NCBI GenBank assembly: GCA_903928755.1
Contig: CAIYSH010000240.1
Coordinates: 1-14,038, forward strand
DNA: 14,038 nucleotides
Reading direction: 5' to 3'
DNA from: an uncultured Alphaproteobacteria bacterium
GTDB taxonomy: Bacteria; Pseudomonadota; Alphaproteobacteria; Caulobacterales; Caulobacteraceae
In this document: piece after piece, positions 8,134-14,038 of the stretch
How positions within the stretch are numbered: position 1 is the stretch's first letter
How the letters are laid out: every line of letters starts with the position of its first letter
The notes under the pieces: generated by a model
The model's database searches: none
Seen by the model: only the letters and a program-made list of their open reading frames with translations
What the model was told of the DNA's origin: nothing
Translations under genes and position numbers: made by a program

Positions 8134-9545
8134 ACCCTCGCCGTCCTGTGCCTTTCGAACTGGGACCGGTGCACTTTGTCGGCATTGGCGGCATTGGCAT
8201 GAGTGGTATCGCGGAAATCATGCTGAGGGTCGGCTATACGGTTCAGGGCTCAGACGCGCGGGCCAGTGCCAATACGGAACGGCTGGAAAAGCTGGGGGCC
8301 CGCATTTTCATTGGCCAGGACGCCAGCAATATCGAGGGAGCCTCGGCCGTCGTCTATTCCACCGCCATCAAGGGCGACAATCCGGAGCTGACCGCCGCGC
8401 GGGCCCGTCGCCTGCCACTCGTACGGCGCGCAGAAATGTTGGCCGAACTCATGCGGCTGCAGTTTTCTGTGGCGGTGGGCGGGACGCACGGAAAGACAAC
8501 CACGACCTCAATGGTTGCCGCCCTGCTGGATGCGGGTGGCCTGGATCCAACCGTGGTCAACGGCGGTATCATCAATGCCTATGGAACCAATGCCAAGGTC
8601 GGCGAGGGGGACTGGATCGTTGTCGAGGCTGATGAGAGTGACGGCACCTTTCTTCGATTGAAGGCGACCTGCGCGATTGTCACCAATATTGATCCGGAAC
8701 ACCTGGACCATTACGGCGACTTCGATGCGGTCCGGAAAGCCTTCCGCGAATTCGTCGAAAACATCCCCTTCTATGGGTTTGCTGCTGTCTGCACAGACCA
8801 CCCGGAAGTCCAGGCCATGGCGGCCAAGGTCGAGAACCGGCGTCTTGTGCCCTATGGGGTCAATCCGCAGGCCGAGGTGAGGGCCCTGAACATTTCAATG
8901 GGACCGGACGGCAGCCGTTTCGATCTGGTTGTCGCCCCGGTGGGCGGCGAGGCCCTGACCTGGCAGGATCTGCACCTGCCCATGGCCGGCCACCACAATG
9001 TCATGAACGCCCTTGCGGCCATCGCCGTGGCGCGGGAACTCGGGGTCTCCGAGTCAGATATCCGCAAGGGTCTGACCGGCTTTGCCGGTGTCCGACGTCG
9101 TTTCACGACCACCGGCGTCGCCAATGGGATCCGGATCATCGACGACTATGGTCATCATCCCGTGGAAATTTCGTCAGTCCTTAAAGCTGCCCGCGCGGTC
9201 ACGTCCGGCCGGGTCATTGCCGTGGTGCAGCCCCACCGGTTTTCGAGACTGAAGGATCTCTTCCCGGAGTTCTGTGGGTGTTTCAATGACGCAGACACAG
9301 TGATCGTCGCCGATGTGTATTCCGCGGGCGAGCAGCCCCTCGTCGGGGCGAGCCGGGATGATCTTGTCGAGGGCTTGCGGCGATTCGGTCACCGGCGGGC
9401 CCAGGCCTTGCCAGGACCTGCCGATCTTCCGGCCATGATAGCCAGCGAAGCGCGATCTGGCGATCTCGTGGTGTTGTTGGGTGCTGGAGACATTACCAGT
9501 TGGGCCTATGCCCTTCCGGGACAGCTGGAGGACCTCGCCAAATGA
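8130..9545 (+). CDS. murC: MurC, UDP-N-acetylmuramate:L-alanine ligase
   Basis: This 471-residue ligase attaches L-alanine to UDP-MurNAc, the first stem-peptide step in the cytoplasm. The N-terminal nucleotide-binding strand HFVGIGGIGMSGIAE spans 15-29. The ATP loop GTHGKTTT is at 118-125; histidine instead of asparagine in this loop is the MurC (and Mpl) signature. EADESDGTF (166-174) and NIDPEHLDHYG follow in the central domain, and DDYGHHPVEI in the C-terminal domain. Mpl is an alternative with similar motifs, but the length, the cluster position and the lack of another murC candidate favour MurC. The ATG overlaps the murG stop, with AAGGA (8117-8121) eight bases upstream. murB follows after ten bases. 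Confidence 0.97.
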   Translation: MNPRRPVPFELGPVHFVGIGGIGMSGIAEIMLRVGYTVQGSDARASANTERLEKLGARIFIGQDASNIEGASAVVYSTAIKGDNPELTAARARRLPLVRRAEMLAELMRLQFSVAVGGTHGKTTTTSMVAALLDAGGLDPTVVNGGIINAYGTNAKVGEGDWIVVEADESDGTFLRLKATCAIVTNIDPEHLDHYGDFDAVRKAFREFVENIPFYGFAAVCTDHPEVQAMAAKVENRRLVPYGVNPQAEVRALNISMGPDGSRFDLVVAPVGGEALTWQDLHLPMAGHHNVMNALAAIAVARELGVSESDIRKGLTGFAGVRRRFTTTGVANGIRIIDDYGHHPVEISSVLKAARAVTSGRVIAVVQPHRFSRLKDLFPEFCGCFNDADTVIVADVYSAGEQPLVGASRDDLVEGLRRFGHRRAQALPGPADLPAMIASEARSGDLVVLLGAGDITSWAYALPGQLEDLAK

Positions 9546-9555
9546 TCGGAACCAG

Positions 9556-10458
9556 ATGAGCTGGCGTGAAAATCTTCCGCAGGTTCGTGGCAAGCTGCTG
9601 CGTGACGAGAACCTTGCTCCCTTCACCTGGTTCCGGGTGGGCGGTCCCGCAGAGGTCCTGTTCCTGCCGGCCGACCCTGATGACCTCTCCGGCTTTCTGG
9701 GCCAGCTGCCGACAGACGTCCCGGTCACCGTGCTGGGGGTGGGCTCGAATGTGATCATCCGCGATGGTGGGGTGGAGGGTGTGGTGATCCGGCTGGCGGG
9801 CAAGGCCTTTGCCGAGATCATCATCGACGAAGACCAGATCATAGCCGATGCCGGAGCCCTTGATTCCGCCGTGTCCCGCGCGGCTGCCAAGGCTGGCCTT
9901 GCAGGTCTGGAATTCTATGCGGGCGTGCCAGGGACCATAGGTGGCGCACTGACCATGAATGCCGGTTGTTACGGCCGCGAGACCCGTGACGTGCTTTCAA
10001 GCGCTTGGGGTTTTGATCGTAGCGGCGACGTGGTCACCTATGCCCTTGAGGACTTCGGCTTCACCTATCGCCACAGTCAGGCACCCGCCGACATCATCTG
10101 GATGCAGGCTATTTTCCAGGGGATTGCGGGGGATCCTGTTGCCATCACCGCCCGGATGGATGACATCACCCGGCGTCGCGAGGCCAGCCAGCCGATCCGG
10201 GAAAAGACCGGCGGCTCAACCTTCAAGAACCCGGAGGGTCATTCCGCGTGGACCTTGGTGGATGAGGCGGGCTGGCGGGGCAAGCCCTATGGCGGGGCCA
10301 TGTTTTCACCTCAGCATTCCAACTTCATGATCAATGCCAGCGAGGCAATGGCGACCGATCTGGAGGGCCTGGGCGAGACCGTGCGGGCCGATGTGCTGGC
10401 CAGGACCGGCATCACCCTGGAATGGGAAATCAGGCGCTTGGGCAAGCCGAAGGCCTGA
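9556..10458 (+). CDS. murB: MurB, UDP-N-acetylenolpyruvoylglucosamine reductase
   Basis: This 300-residue FAD enzyme reduces UDP-GlcNAc-enolpyruvate to UDP-MurNAc with NADPH. The short length fits the class of MurB that lacks the extra loop of the E. coli type. FAD-binding elements are TWFRVGGPAE (24-33) and GVGSNVIIRDGG (61-72), followed by EFYAGVPGTIGGAL (119-132) and MNAGCYG (134-140). Active-site positions by comparison with E. coli are R172 in YRHS (171-174), the proton-donating serine S221 in GGSTFKNP (219-226), and E291 in LEWEIRRLG. The frame is open back to an ATG at 9481 inside murC, but that start would add 25 unconserved residues. The ATG at 9556, ten bases after the murC stop, gives the normal N-terminus. 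The ribosome site is weak (CGGA). Confidence 0.96.
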   Translation: MSWRENLPQVRGKLLRDENLAPFTWFRVGGPAEVLFLPADPDDLSGFLGQLPTDVPVTVLGVGSNVIIRDGGVEGVVIRLAGKAFAEIIIDEDQIIADAGALDSAVSRAAAKAGLAGLEFYAGVPGTIGGALTMNAGCYGRETRDVLSSAWGFDRSGDVVTYALEDFGFTYRHSQAPADIIWMQAIFQGIAGDPVAITARMDDITRRREASQPIREKTGGSTFKNPEGHSAWTLVDEAGWRGKPYGGAMFSPQHSNFMINASEAMATDLEGLGETVRADVLARTGITLEWEIRRLGKPKA

Positions 10459-10544
10459 GGCTGCCGTCTTCGAAAAAATCTGTCGGACCAGGCCTGTGCT
10501 TGCAGCGACTTGACAGGTGACCCCGGCTAAGCGACGGGCGAGTT
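10459..10544 (+). other. 86-nt intergenic gap between murB and the M28 peptidase gene
   Basis: This is the longest non-coding interval in the window. It contains a TTGACA hexamer (10510-10515) and a GCTAAG (10526-10531). No inverted repeat followed by a T-run is visible, so I see no intrinsic terminator after murB. No small reading frame with a convincing ribosome site was seen. The ribosome site for the downstream gene is weak (GGGCGAG just before the ATG). Confidence 0.8.
10510..10533 (+). promoter_or_regulatory. Weak candidate housekeeping promoter upstream of the peptidase gene
   Basis: TTGACAG (10510-10516) followed after nine bases by GCTAAGCG (10526-10533) resembles the housekeeping promoter consensus described for Caulobacter (TTGACGS, 10-14 bases, GCTANAWC). 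The first element matches well except for one base. The second matches only GCTA plus a free position, and the spacing is one base short. Transcription would start only a few bases before the ATG at 10545, giving an almost leaderless message. It is a possibility only. Confidence 0.2.
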
Positions 10545-11924
10545 ATGAAAAAATTCCCGACTGCGACATGCCTCGCTGCCCTCTTGATCTCTGGCTCTGC
10601 GGCCGCTGCTGACCTGGCCCAGGAAGCCCGAAGCCTGAAGGCCGCGGCCTTGGCTGACACTACGGCCTGGGATGTGCTTGAGTCCCTGACGACCGAGGTC
10701 GGCCCACGCTCTGTCGGCACGCCGGCCATTGTCAGGGCCAAGGACTGGGGAATCGCCAAGTTGACGACGCTTGGTTTTGAAAACGTCCATGCAGAACCTT
10801 TTACGGCCCAGGCCTGGGTGCGTGGACCGGAGGCGGCGGAAGTTGTGGCCCCGTATCCTCAGAAGCTGTCCATTCTGGGGCTTGGGGGCTCTGCCTCCAC
10901 GCCCGTCGGTGGCCTTGAAGCCGAAGTCGTGCTGTTCAGGTCCCTCCAGGACCTGCAGGCCCAGCCTGACGGTGCCCTGAAGGGCAAGATAGCCGTCATT
11001 ACCCAGGCCATGCGTCGGACCCAGGGGCCAGATGGTTATGGGGCCGGGGTTGTTCCCCGTTCCATAGGTGCCGCAGAAGCTGCCAGACGCGGAGCGGTGG
11101 CTTTTCTGGTTCGCTCCATTTCGACCGATGACACCCGTTTGCCCCATACGGGGGCCATGCGGGGATCGCCCGGGATACCCGCAGCTGCGCTTTCGGTTCC
11201 CGACGCTCAGCTGCTTGAACGCATGGCCGCGCGGGGGCTGCCGATCCGGATGCGGCTGAACATGTCATCCACAGTCATAGCGCAGGCCCAGTCCTGGAAT
11301 GTTGTCGGTGAGATGAAGGGGACAACCCATCCCGAAGATGTCGTCATCGTCGGCGGTCATCTGGATTCCTGGGACCCTGGAACGGGGGCTATTGATGACG
11401 CTTCGGGCATAGCCATAGCCACGGCAGCTGCGCGTCTGGCAGCCATCACAGGCGGGCGGCCGGCCCGGACGCTTCGGGTCGTCATGTGGGGTTCGGAAGA
11501 GCAGGGGGGATCAGGCGAAGCCTATGCCCTGGCGCACAGGCAGGATGCTGGCCGGATCATCCTTGCCGGTGAGAGCGATCTGGGCGGTGATGAAATCTGG
11601 AGGGCACGCCTTCCCAAGGGAGCTCTGTCGCATCCCGCCATGCAGGCCTTCGCCACCATCCTGCCAGACCTGAAAGTCGTTCTGTCGCGGGAACCAGCAG
11701 ATGAAGGCGGCTCGGATGTTGAAGGCTTGAAGGGTGCCGGCGTGCCGGTGGTCGATTTCGATCAGGATGCCAGTCGTTATTTTGACCTTCACCACTCGGC
11801 CGATGACACCCTGGACAAGGTGGATCCTAGAAAACTGTCCCAGAACCTTGCCGTCTGGGCGGCCTTTCTCAGGGTGACAGCCAACAGTGATGTCGACTTC
11901 CGCAAGACGGCGGTCGCCCCGTGA
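10545..11924 (+). CDS. Secreted M28-family zinc metallopeptidase, carboxypeptidase Q-like
   Basis: This 459-residue protein begins with a signal peptide: KK, then a hydrophobic stretch, then small residues, with likely cleavage after the AAA at 20-22. It is therefore expected in the periplasm or outside. Residues about 100-250 look like a protease-associated (PA) domain inserted in the peptidase fold. The zinc-site motifs of family M28 are complete: GGHLDSWD (270-277) with H272, AIDDASG (282-288) with D284, the SEEQG pair E318/E319, ESDLGGD (343-349) with D345, and LHHSADDT (415-422) with the terminal histidine. The GGHLDSWDxGxGAxDD pattern is close to carboxypeptidase Q-type enzymes, which hydrolyse short peptides. 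The substrate here is unknown. It is not a usual dcw gene, yet it lies in the same direction between murB and ddl, and its stop overlaps the ddl GTG start by four bases. Codon use looks like that of its neighbours, so recent transfer is not indicated. Confidence 0.88.
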   Translation: MKKFPTATCLAALLISGSAAAADLAQEARSLKAAALADTTAWDVLESLTTEVGPRSVGTPAIVRAKDWGIAKLTTLGFENVHAEPFTAQAWVRGPEAAEVVAPYPQKLSILGLGGSASTPVGGLEAEVVLFRSLQDLQAQPDGALKGKIAVITQAMRRTQGPDGYGAGVVPRSIGAAEAARRGAVAFLVRSISTDDTRLPHTGAMRGSPGIPAAALSVPDAQLLERMAARGLPIRMRLNMSSTVIAQAQSWNVVGEMKGTTHPEDVVIVGGHLDSWDPGTGAIDDASGIAIATAAARLAAITGGRPARTLRVVMWGSEEQGGSGEAYALAHRQDAGRIILAGESDLGGDEIWRARLPKGALSHPAMQAFATILPDLKVVLSREPADEGGSDVEGLKGAGVPVVDFDQDASRYFDLHHSADDTLDKVDPRKLSQNLAVWAAFLRVTANSDVDFRKTAVAP

Positions 11925-12901
11925 GCGGTGGTCCTCTGGCAGGAAGGCACATTGCCATACTCCTGGGTGGCCTCTCGTCGGAACGGGAGGTGAGCCTTGT
12001 GTCGGGGCGTGAGTGTGCCGATGCTCTTGAGCGCCTGGGAGCCAGGGTCTCACGCATCGACGCTGGCCGGGATCTCGCCCAGGTCCTCACCCGGCTTCAG
12101 CCTGACGTCTGCTTCAATGCCCTGCATGGGCAGTGGGGCGAGGATGGATGTGTTCAGGGTCTGCTTGAGACCCTGGGCATGACCTATACACATTCGGGCG
12201 TGCTGGCTTCCGCACTGGCAATGGACAAGGCCAAATCCAAGGCCGTTCTGGCCGCGGCAGGTGTGACTGTTCCTGGCGGCGGCCTGTTTCATCGGATGGA
12301 CGTTGCCGCTGACCACGTCATGCCGCCGCCTTATGTGGTGAAGCCAAATGCGGAAGGGTCATCGGTCGGGGTTTTTGTGGTTCCTGAAGGTGCCAATTCC
12401 CCGCCTCAGCAGCTGGCATCGCCCGAGTGGAAGTTTGGCGAACAAGTCATGGTTGAACCTTTCATCCGGGGATTCGAACTGGCTGTGGGCGTTATGGACG
12501 GGAAGGCCATTACGGTTACCGAAATCGCACCGGTTTCCGGATTTTATGACTATGAGGCCAAGTATTCTGAGGGGGGGTCAAAGCACATTGTTCCCGCCAG
12601 GATTCCGCCGCATGCTTTTGAAAAGGCTCTTGAATTGGCAGAGCGTGCCCATGTTGCGCTGGGCTGTTCCGGGGTCAGTCGGTCTGACCTTCGTTATGAC
12701 GACGTTAACGACATTCTGGTCCTTCTGGAGGTCAACACCCAACCGGGCATGACACCGACTTCGCTCGTTCCGGAGCAGGCCGCGTCTCAAGGTCTGGGTT
12801 TTGATCAACTGGTGCTTTGGATAACGGAGGATGCTTATGCCCGCGGTGATGCGGGGGGGATCGCGCGCGCAGCCGAAACCCCGGGCCAAAACGCCCCCTA
12901 G
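11921..12901 (+). CDS. ddl: D-alanine:D-alanine ligase
   Basis: This 326-residue ATP-grasp ligase makes D-Ala-D-Ala, the dipeptide used by MurF. ILLGGLSSEREVSLVSG (13-29) contains the substrate-binding glutamate E21. ALHGQWGEDG (67-76), the MDKAKSK region (101-107), VVKPNAEGSSVGV (139-151), YDYEAKY (209-215), SRSDLRYD (253-260) and LEVNTQPGMT (269-278) are family motifs. The tyrosine in YDYEAKY fits D-Ala rather than D-lactate specificity. The start is GTG, overlapping the peptidase stop (GTGA); no strong ribosome site is visible, so translation probably depends on coupling. The last 21 residues, after the conserved domain, are encoded in DNA shared out of frame with ftsQ and look unconserved. 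ddlB would be the usual name at this position. Confidence 0.96.
   Translation: MSGGPLAGRHIAILLGGLSSEREVSLVSGRECADALERLGARVSRIDAGRDLAQVLTRLQPDVCFNALHGQWGEDGCVQGLLETLGMTYTHSGVLASALAMDKAKSKAVLAAAGVTVPGGGLFHRMDVAADHVMPPPYVVKPNAEGSSVGVFVVPEGANSPPQQLASPEWKFGEQVMVEPFIRGFELAVGVMDGKAITVTEIAPVSGFYDYEAKYSEGGSKHIVPARIPPHAFEKALELAERAHVALGCSGVSRSDLRYDDVNDILVLLEVNTQPGMTPTSLVPEQAASQGLGFDQLVLWITEDAYARGDAGGIARAAETPGQNAP
12694..12709 (+). promoter_or_regulatory. CtrA-like motif TTAT-N7-TTAAC inside ddl, upstream of ftsQ
   Basis: TTAT (12694-12697), seven bases and TTAAC (12705-12709) differ from the CtrA box TTAA-N7-TTAAC by one base. The motif lies 127 bases before the ftsQ ATG. In Caulobacter crescentus the ftsQA genes have a CtrA-dependent promoter upstream of ftsQ. 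Against it, the bases also encode a plausible ddl stretch (RYDDVND), and no clear -10 element follows. The call depends on the organism being one that uses CtrA. Confidence 0.3.
12826..12830 (+). promoter_or_regulatory. Ribosome binding site GGAGG deciding the ftsQ start
   Basis: GGAGG ends directly before a first ATG (12831) and six bases before a second in-frame ATG (12837). Normal spacing needs several bases, so the second ATG is the probable start. The site lies inside the ddl coding region. Confidence 0.75.
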
Positions 12902-13754
12902 CACCAGAAAATCCTCCGCGTCTGGCGCGGGGGTGTCGAACGGCTATGCGCCCGCAAAACTCCGGGCCGCTGAAAGCGTCGGGCTTTCTGCCCGGCAGGC
13001 CCTCCTGGCGTCGTGTTTCGTGCTCGTCCTTGTCCTGACCGCGATCCTGCTGACCGGAGGTCGAGCCCACAAGCTCGGTACGGAAACAGGTTCCACGACA
13101 GGATCACTGTTCGCCCGACTTGGGTTCAAGCTTACATCTGTGCGGGTACAGGGGGCATCGCGACTGGCACTGACCGATATCCTCAAGGCCGCGAATGTCT
13201 ACCGCGACATGCCACTGCTGAGTCTGGATCTTGGCAAGCTGCAGGCAGACCTGCAGGCGGTAGGCTGGGTCCGATCCGTGCGTGTCGTGCGACTTCTGCC
13301 CGATACCCTTGTGCTTGAGGTCGTTGAGCGTCCGCAGGTCGCGATCTGGCAGGATGCTGGGTTTGCCAGGGTCATTGACGACAGGGGCGAGGTCATCCCT
13401 GAAGCGGATGCCCGAATGTTTGCAAGGCTTCCCCTGGTGGTTGGTCCTGGGGCGAATGATCATGTCGGACAGATCATCAATGCTGTCGCCCAGCGCGCTG
13501 GCCTGATGTCCAGGGTCGAAGCCATGATCCGGGTCGACAATCGGCGCTGGGATCTGCGTCTCAAGGACGGCAGCCTGATCCAGCTTCCCGTGACAGGGAT
13601 AGACGCCGCGCTCATTGCGCTGGAGCAGCTGGAGGTCAAATCCCGCATTCTGGAGCTGGGGTTCGAGCGGGTTGATTTACGCAATCCGGACGTGGTTTCG
13701 GTGCGTCCCCGATCTGCGCCTGCGCCCGGTCCCCTCGTCGCGGACGGTGTATGA
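12837..13754 (+). CDS. ftsQ: FtsQ, divisome protein with POTRA domain
   Basis: This 305-residue bitopic inner-membrane protein links early and late division proteins, binding FtsL/FtsB in the periplasm. It has a basic, proline- and serine-rich cytoplasmic tail (1-50), one membrane segment (about 55-74), a POTRA domain (about 97-166) starting LTSVRVQGASRL and ending LEVVERPQVAIW, and an FtsQ-type beta domain to about 290. A proline-rich tail follows. The frame also contains ATG at 12831, but GGAGG abuts that codon; the ATG at 12837 has proper spacing and is chosen. The first 65 bases overlap ddl in another frame. The stop overlaps the ftsA ATG by four bases (ATGA). Confidence 0.93.
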   Translation: MPAVMRGGSRAQPKPRAKTPPSTRKSSASGAGVSNGYAPAKLRAAESVGLSARQALLASCFVLVLVLTAILLTGGRAHKLGTETGSTTGSLFARLGFKLTSVRVQGASRLALTDILKAANVYRDMPLLSLDLGKLQADLQAVGWVRSVRVVRLLPDTLVLEVVERPQVAIWQDAGFARVIDDRGEVIPEADARMFARLPLVVGPGANDHVGQIINAVAQRAGLMSRVEAMIRVDNRRWDLRLKDGSLIQLPVTGIDAALIALEQLEVKSRILELGFERVDLRNPDVVSVRPRSAPAPGPLVADGV

Positions 13755-14038
13755 TGTTCAGGGGAGGCATGGGCTTGGGAAGCCGCGGTGAAGCCGGGTC
13801 AGACTCCCGGGATGGCCTGAAGGCCGCTCTTGGTCGGCAGCCGGTGGTGGCGGCTGTGGATCTCGGAGCGTCCAAGGTTGCCTGTTTCATCATGAAACCT
13901 GACGGCGTGCATCGGGGTGATCGCACCCTGACCACGGCGGGTGTCGGCTATGTTCAGTCGCGGGGGATCAAGGGCGGCTCGATCGTCAATCTTGATGAAG
14001 CCTCGGACGCCATTGCCCAGGCTGTTGAGCGTGCGGAA
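13751..14038 (+). CDS. ftsA: FtsA, actin-like divisome protein, N-terminal part (3' end outside window)
   Basis: Ninety-six codons are present and the frame stays open to the window edge. FtsA is a membrane-bound actin-fold ATPase that tethers FtsZ and recruits later division proteins. VVAAVDLGASKVACFI (32-47) is the first phosphate-binding motif of the actin fold. SRGIKGGSIVNLDEASDAI (70-88) matches the start of the FtsA 1A subdomain. The ATG at 13751 overlaps the ftsQ stop, and a second ATG follows immediately (13754). A third at 13769 has a strong purine run (AGGGGAGG, 13760-13767) only one base before it, too close for normal use. With the first ATG about 31 residues precede the conserved strand, longer than in E. 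coli FtsA. The exact start is uncertain. Confidence 0.93.
   Translation, partial: MMFRGGMGLGSRGEAGSDSRDGLKAALGRQPVVAAVDLGASKVACFIMKPDGVHRGDRTLTTAGVGYVQSRGIKGGSIVNLDEASDAIAQAVERAE

Noticed and set aside
8178..8203. Repeated GGCATTGGC units near the murC start
   Set aside because: They encode the glycine-rich nucleotide-binding stretch GIGGIG of MurC, so the repeat follows from the protein.
9481..9555. Upstream in-frame extension of murB within murC
   Set aside because: It would add 25 residues that do not look like MurB. The ATG at 9556 just after the murC stop fits the family.
12801..12825. TTGATC followed by GGATAAC just before ftsQ as a possible promoter
   Set aside because: The spacing is too short for a standard promoter, the second element is poor, and the start would fall on the ftsQ ribosome site.

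Overview
The window lies entirely inside a dcw (division and cell wall) cluster. All genes are on the + strand, in the order ftsI (3' end), murE, murF, mraY, murD, ftsW, murG, murC, murB, an M28-family metallopeptidase, ddl, ftsQ, ftsA (5' end). The DNA is GC-rich and densely coding. The gene order, the MurE motif typical of meso-diaminopimelate ligases, the short class of MurB and the FtsQ/FtsW sequences suggest an alphaproteobacterium, most likely of the Caulobacterales (Caulobacter, Brevundimonas or Phenylobacterium-like). The genus is a guess from style, not a database match.

Layout. Positions 1-403 hold the end of the septal transpeptidase FtsI. Positions 400-10458 hold an unbroken run of peptidoglycan precursor genes plus the lipid II polymerase FtsW. 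Positions 10545-11924 hold a secreted zinc peptidase that is not a standard dcw gene. Positions 11921-14038 return to the standard order: D-Ala-D-Ala ligase, FtsQ and the start of FtsA. Genes overlap or nearly touch almost everywhere: 4 nt at ftsI/murE, 8 at murE/murF, 1 at murF/mraY, 4 at murD/ftsW, 4 at murG/murC, 4 at peptidase/ddl, 65 at ddl/ftsQ and 4 at ftsQ/ftsA. The gaps are 15 nt (mraY/murD), 37 nt (ftsW/murG), 10 nt (murC/murB) and 86 nt (murB/peptidase). No stretch over 300 nt lacks a gene, and no RNA genes, insertion sequences, CRISPR arrays or long repeats are visible.

How the genes work together. MurB and MurC, then MurD, MurE and MurF, build UDP-MurNAc-pentapeptide in the cytoplasm, with Ddl supplying D-Ala-D-Ala. 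MraY moves the product to undecaprenyl phosphate (lipid I), and MurG adds GlcNAc (lipid II). FtsW polymerises lipid II and FtsI crosslinks it at the septum. FtsQ and FtsA belong to the divisome that positions this activity.

This is mostly a textbook region. The points worth a second look are the M28 peptidase translationally coupled to ddl, a near-consensus CtrA-type motif inside ddl upstream of ftsQ, the 65-nt out-of-frame ddl/ftsQ overlap, and the single 86-nt gap that could hold a promoter. I found no convincing new biological system.
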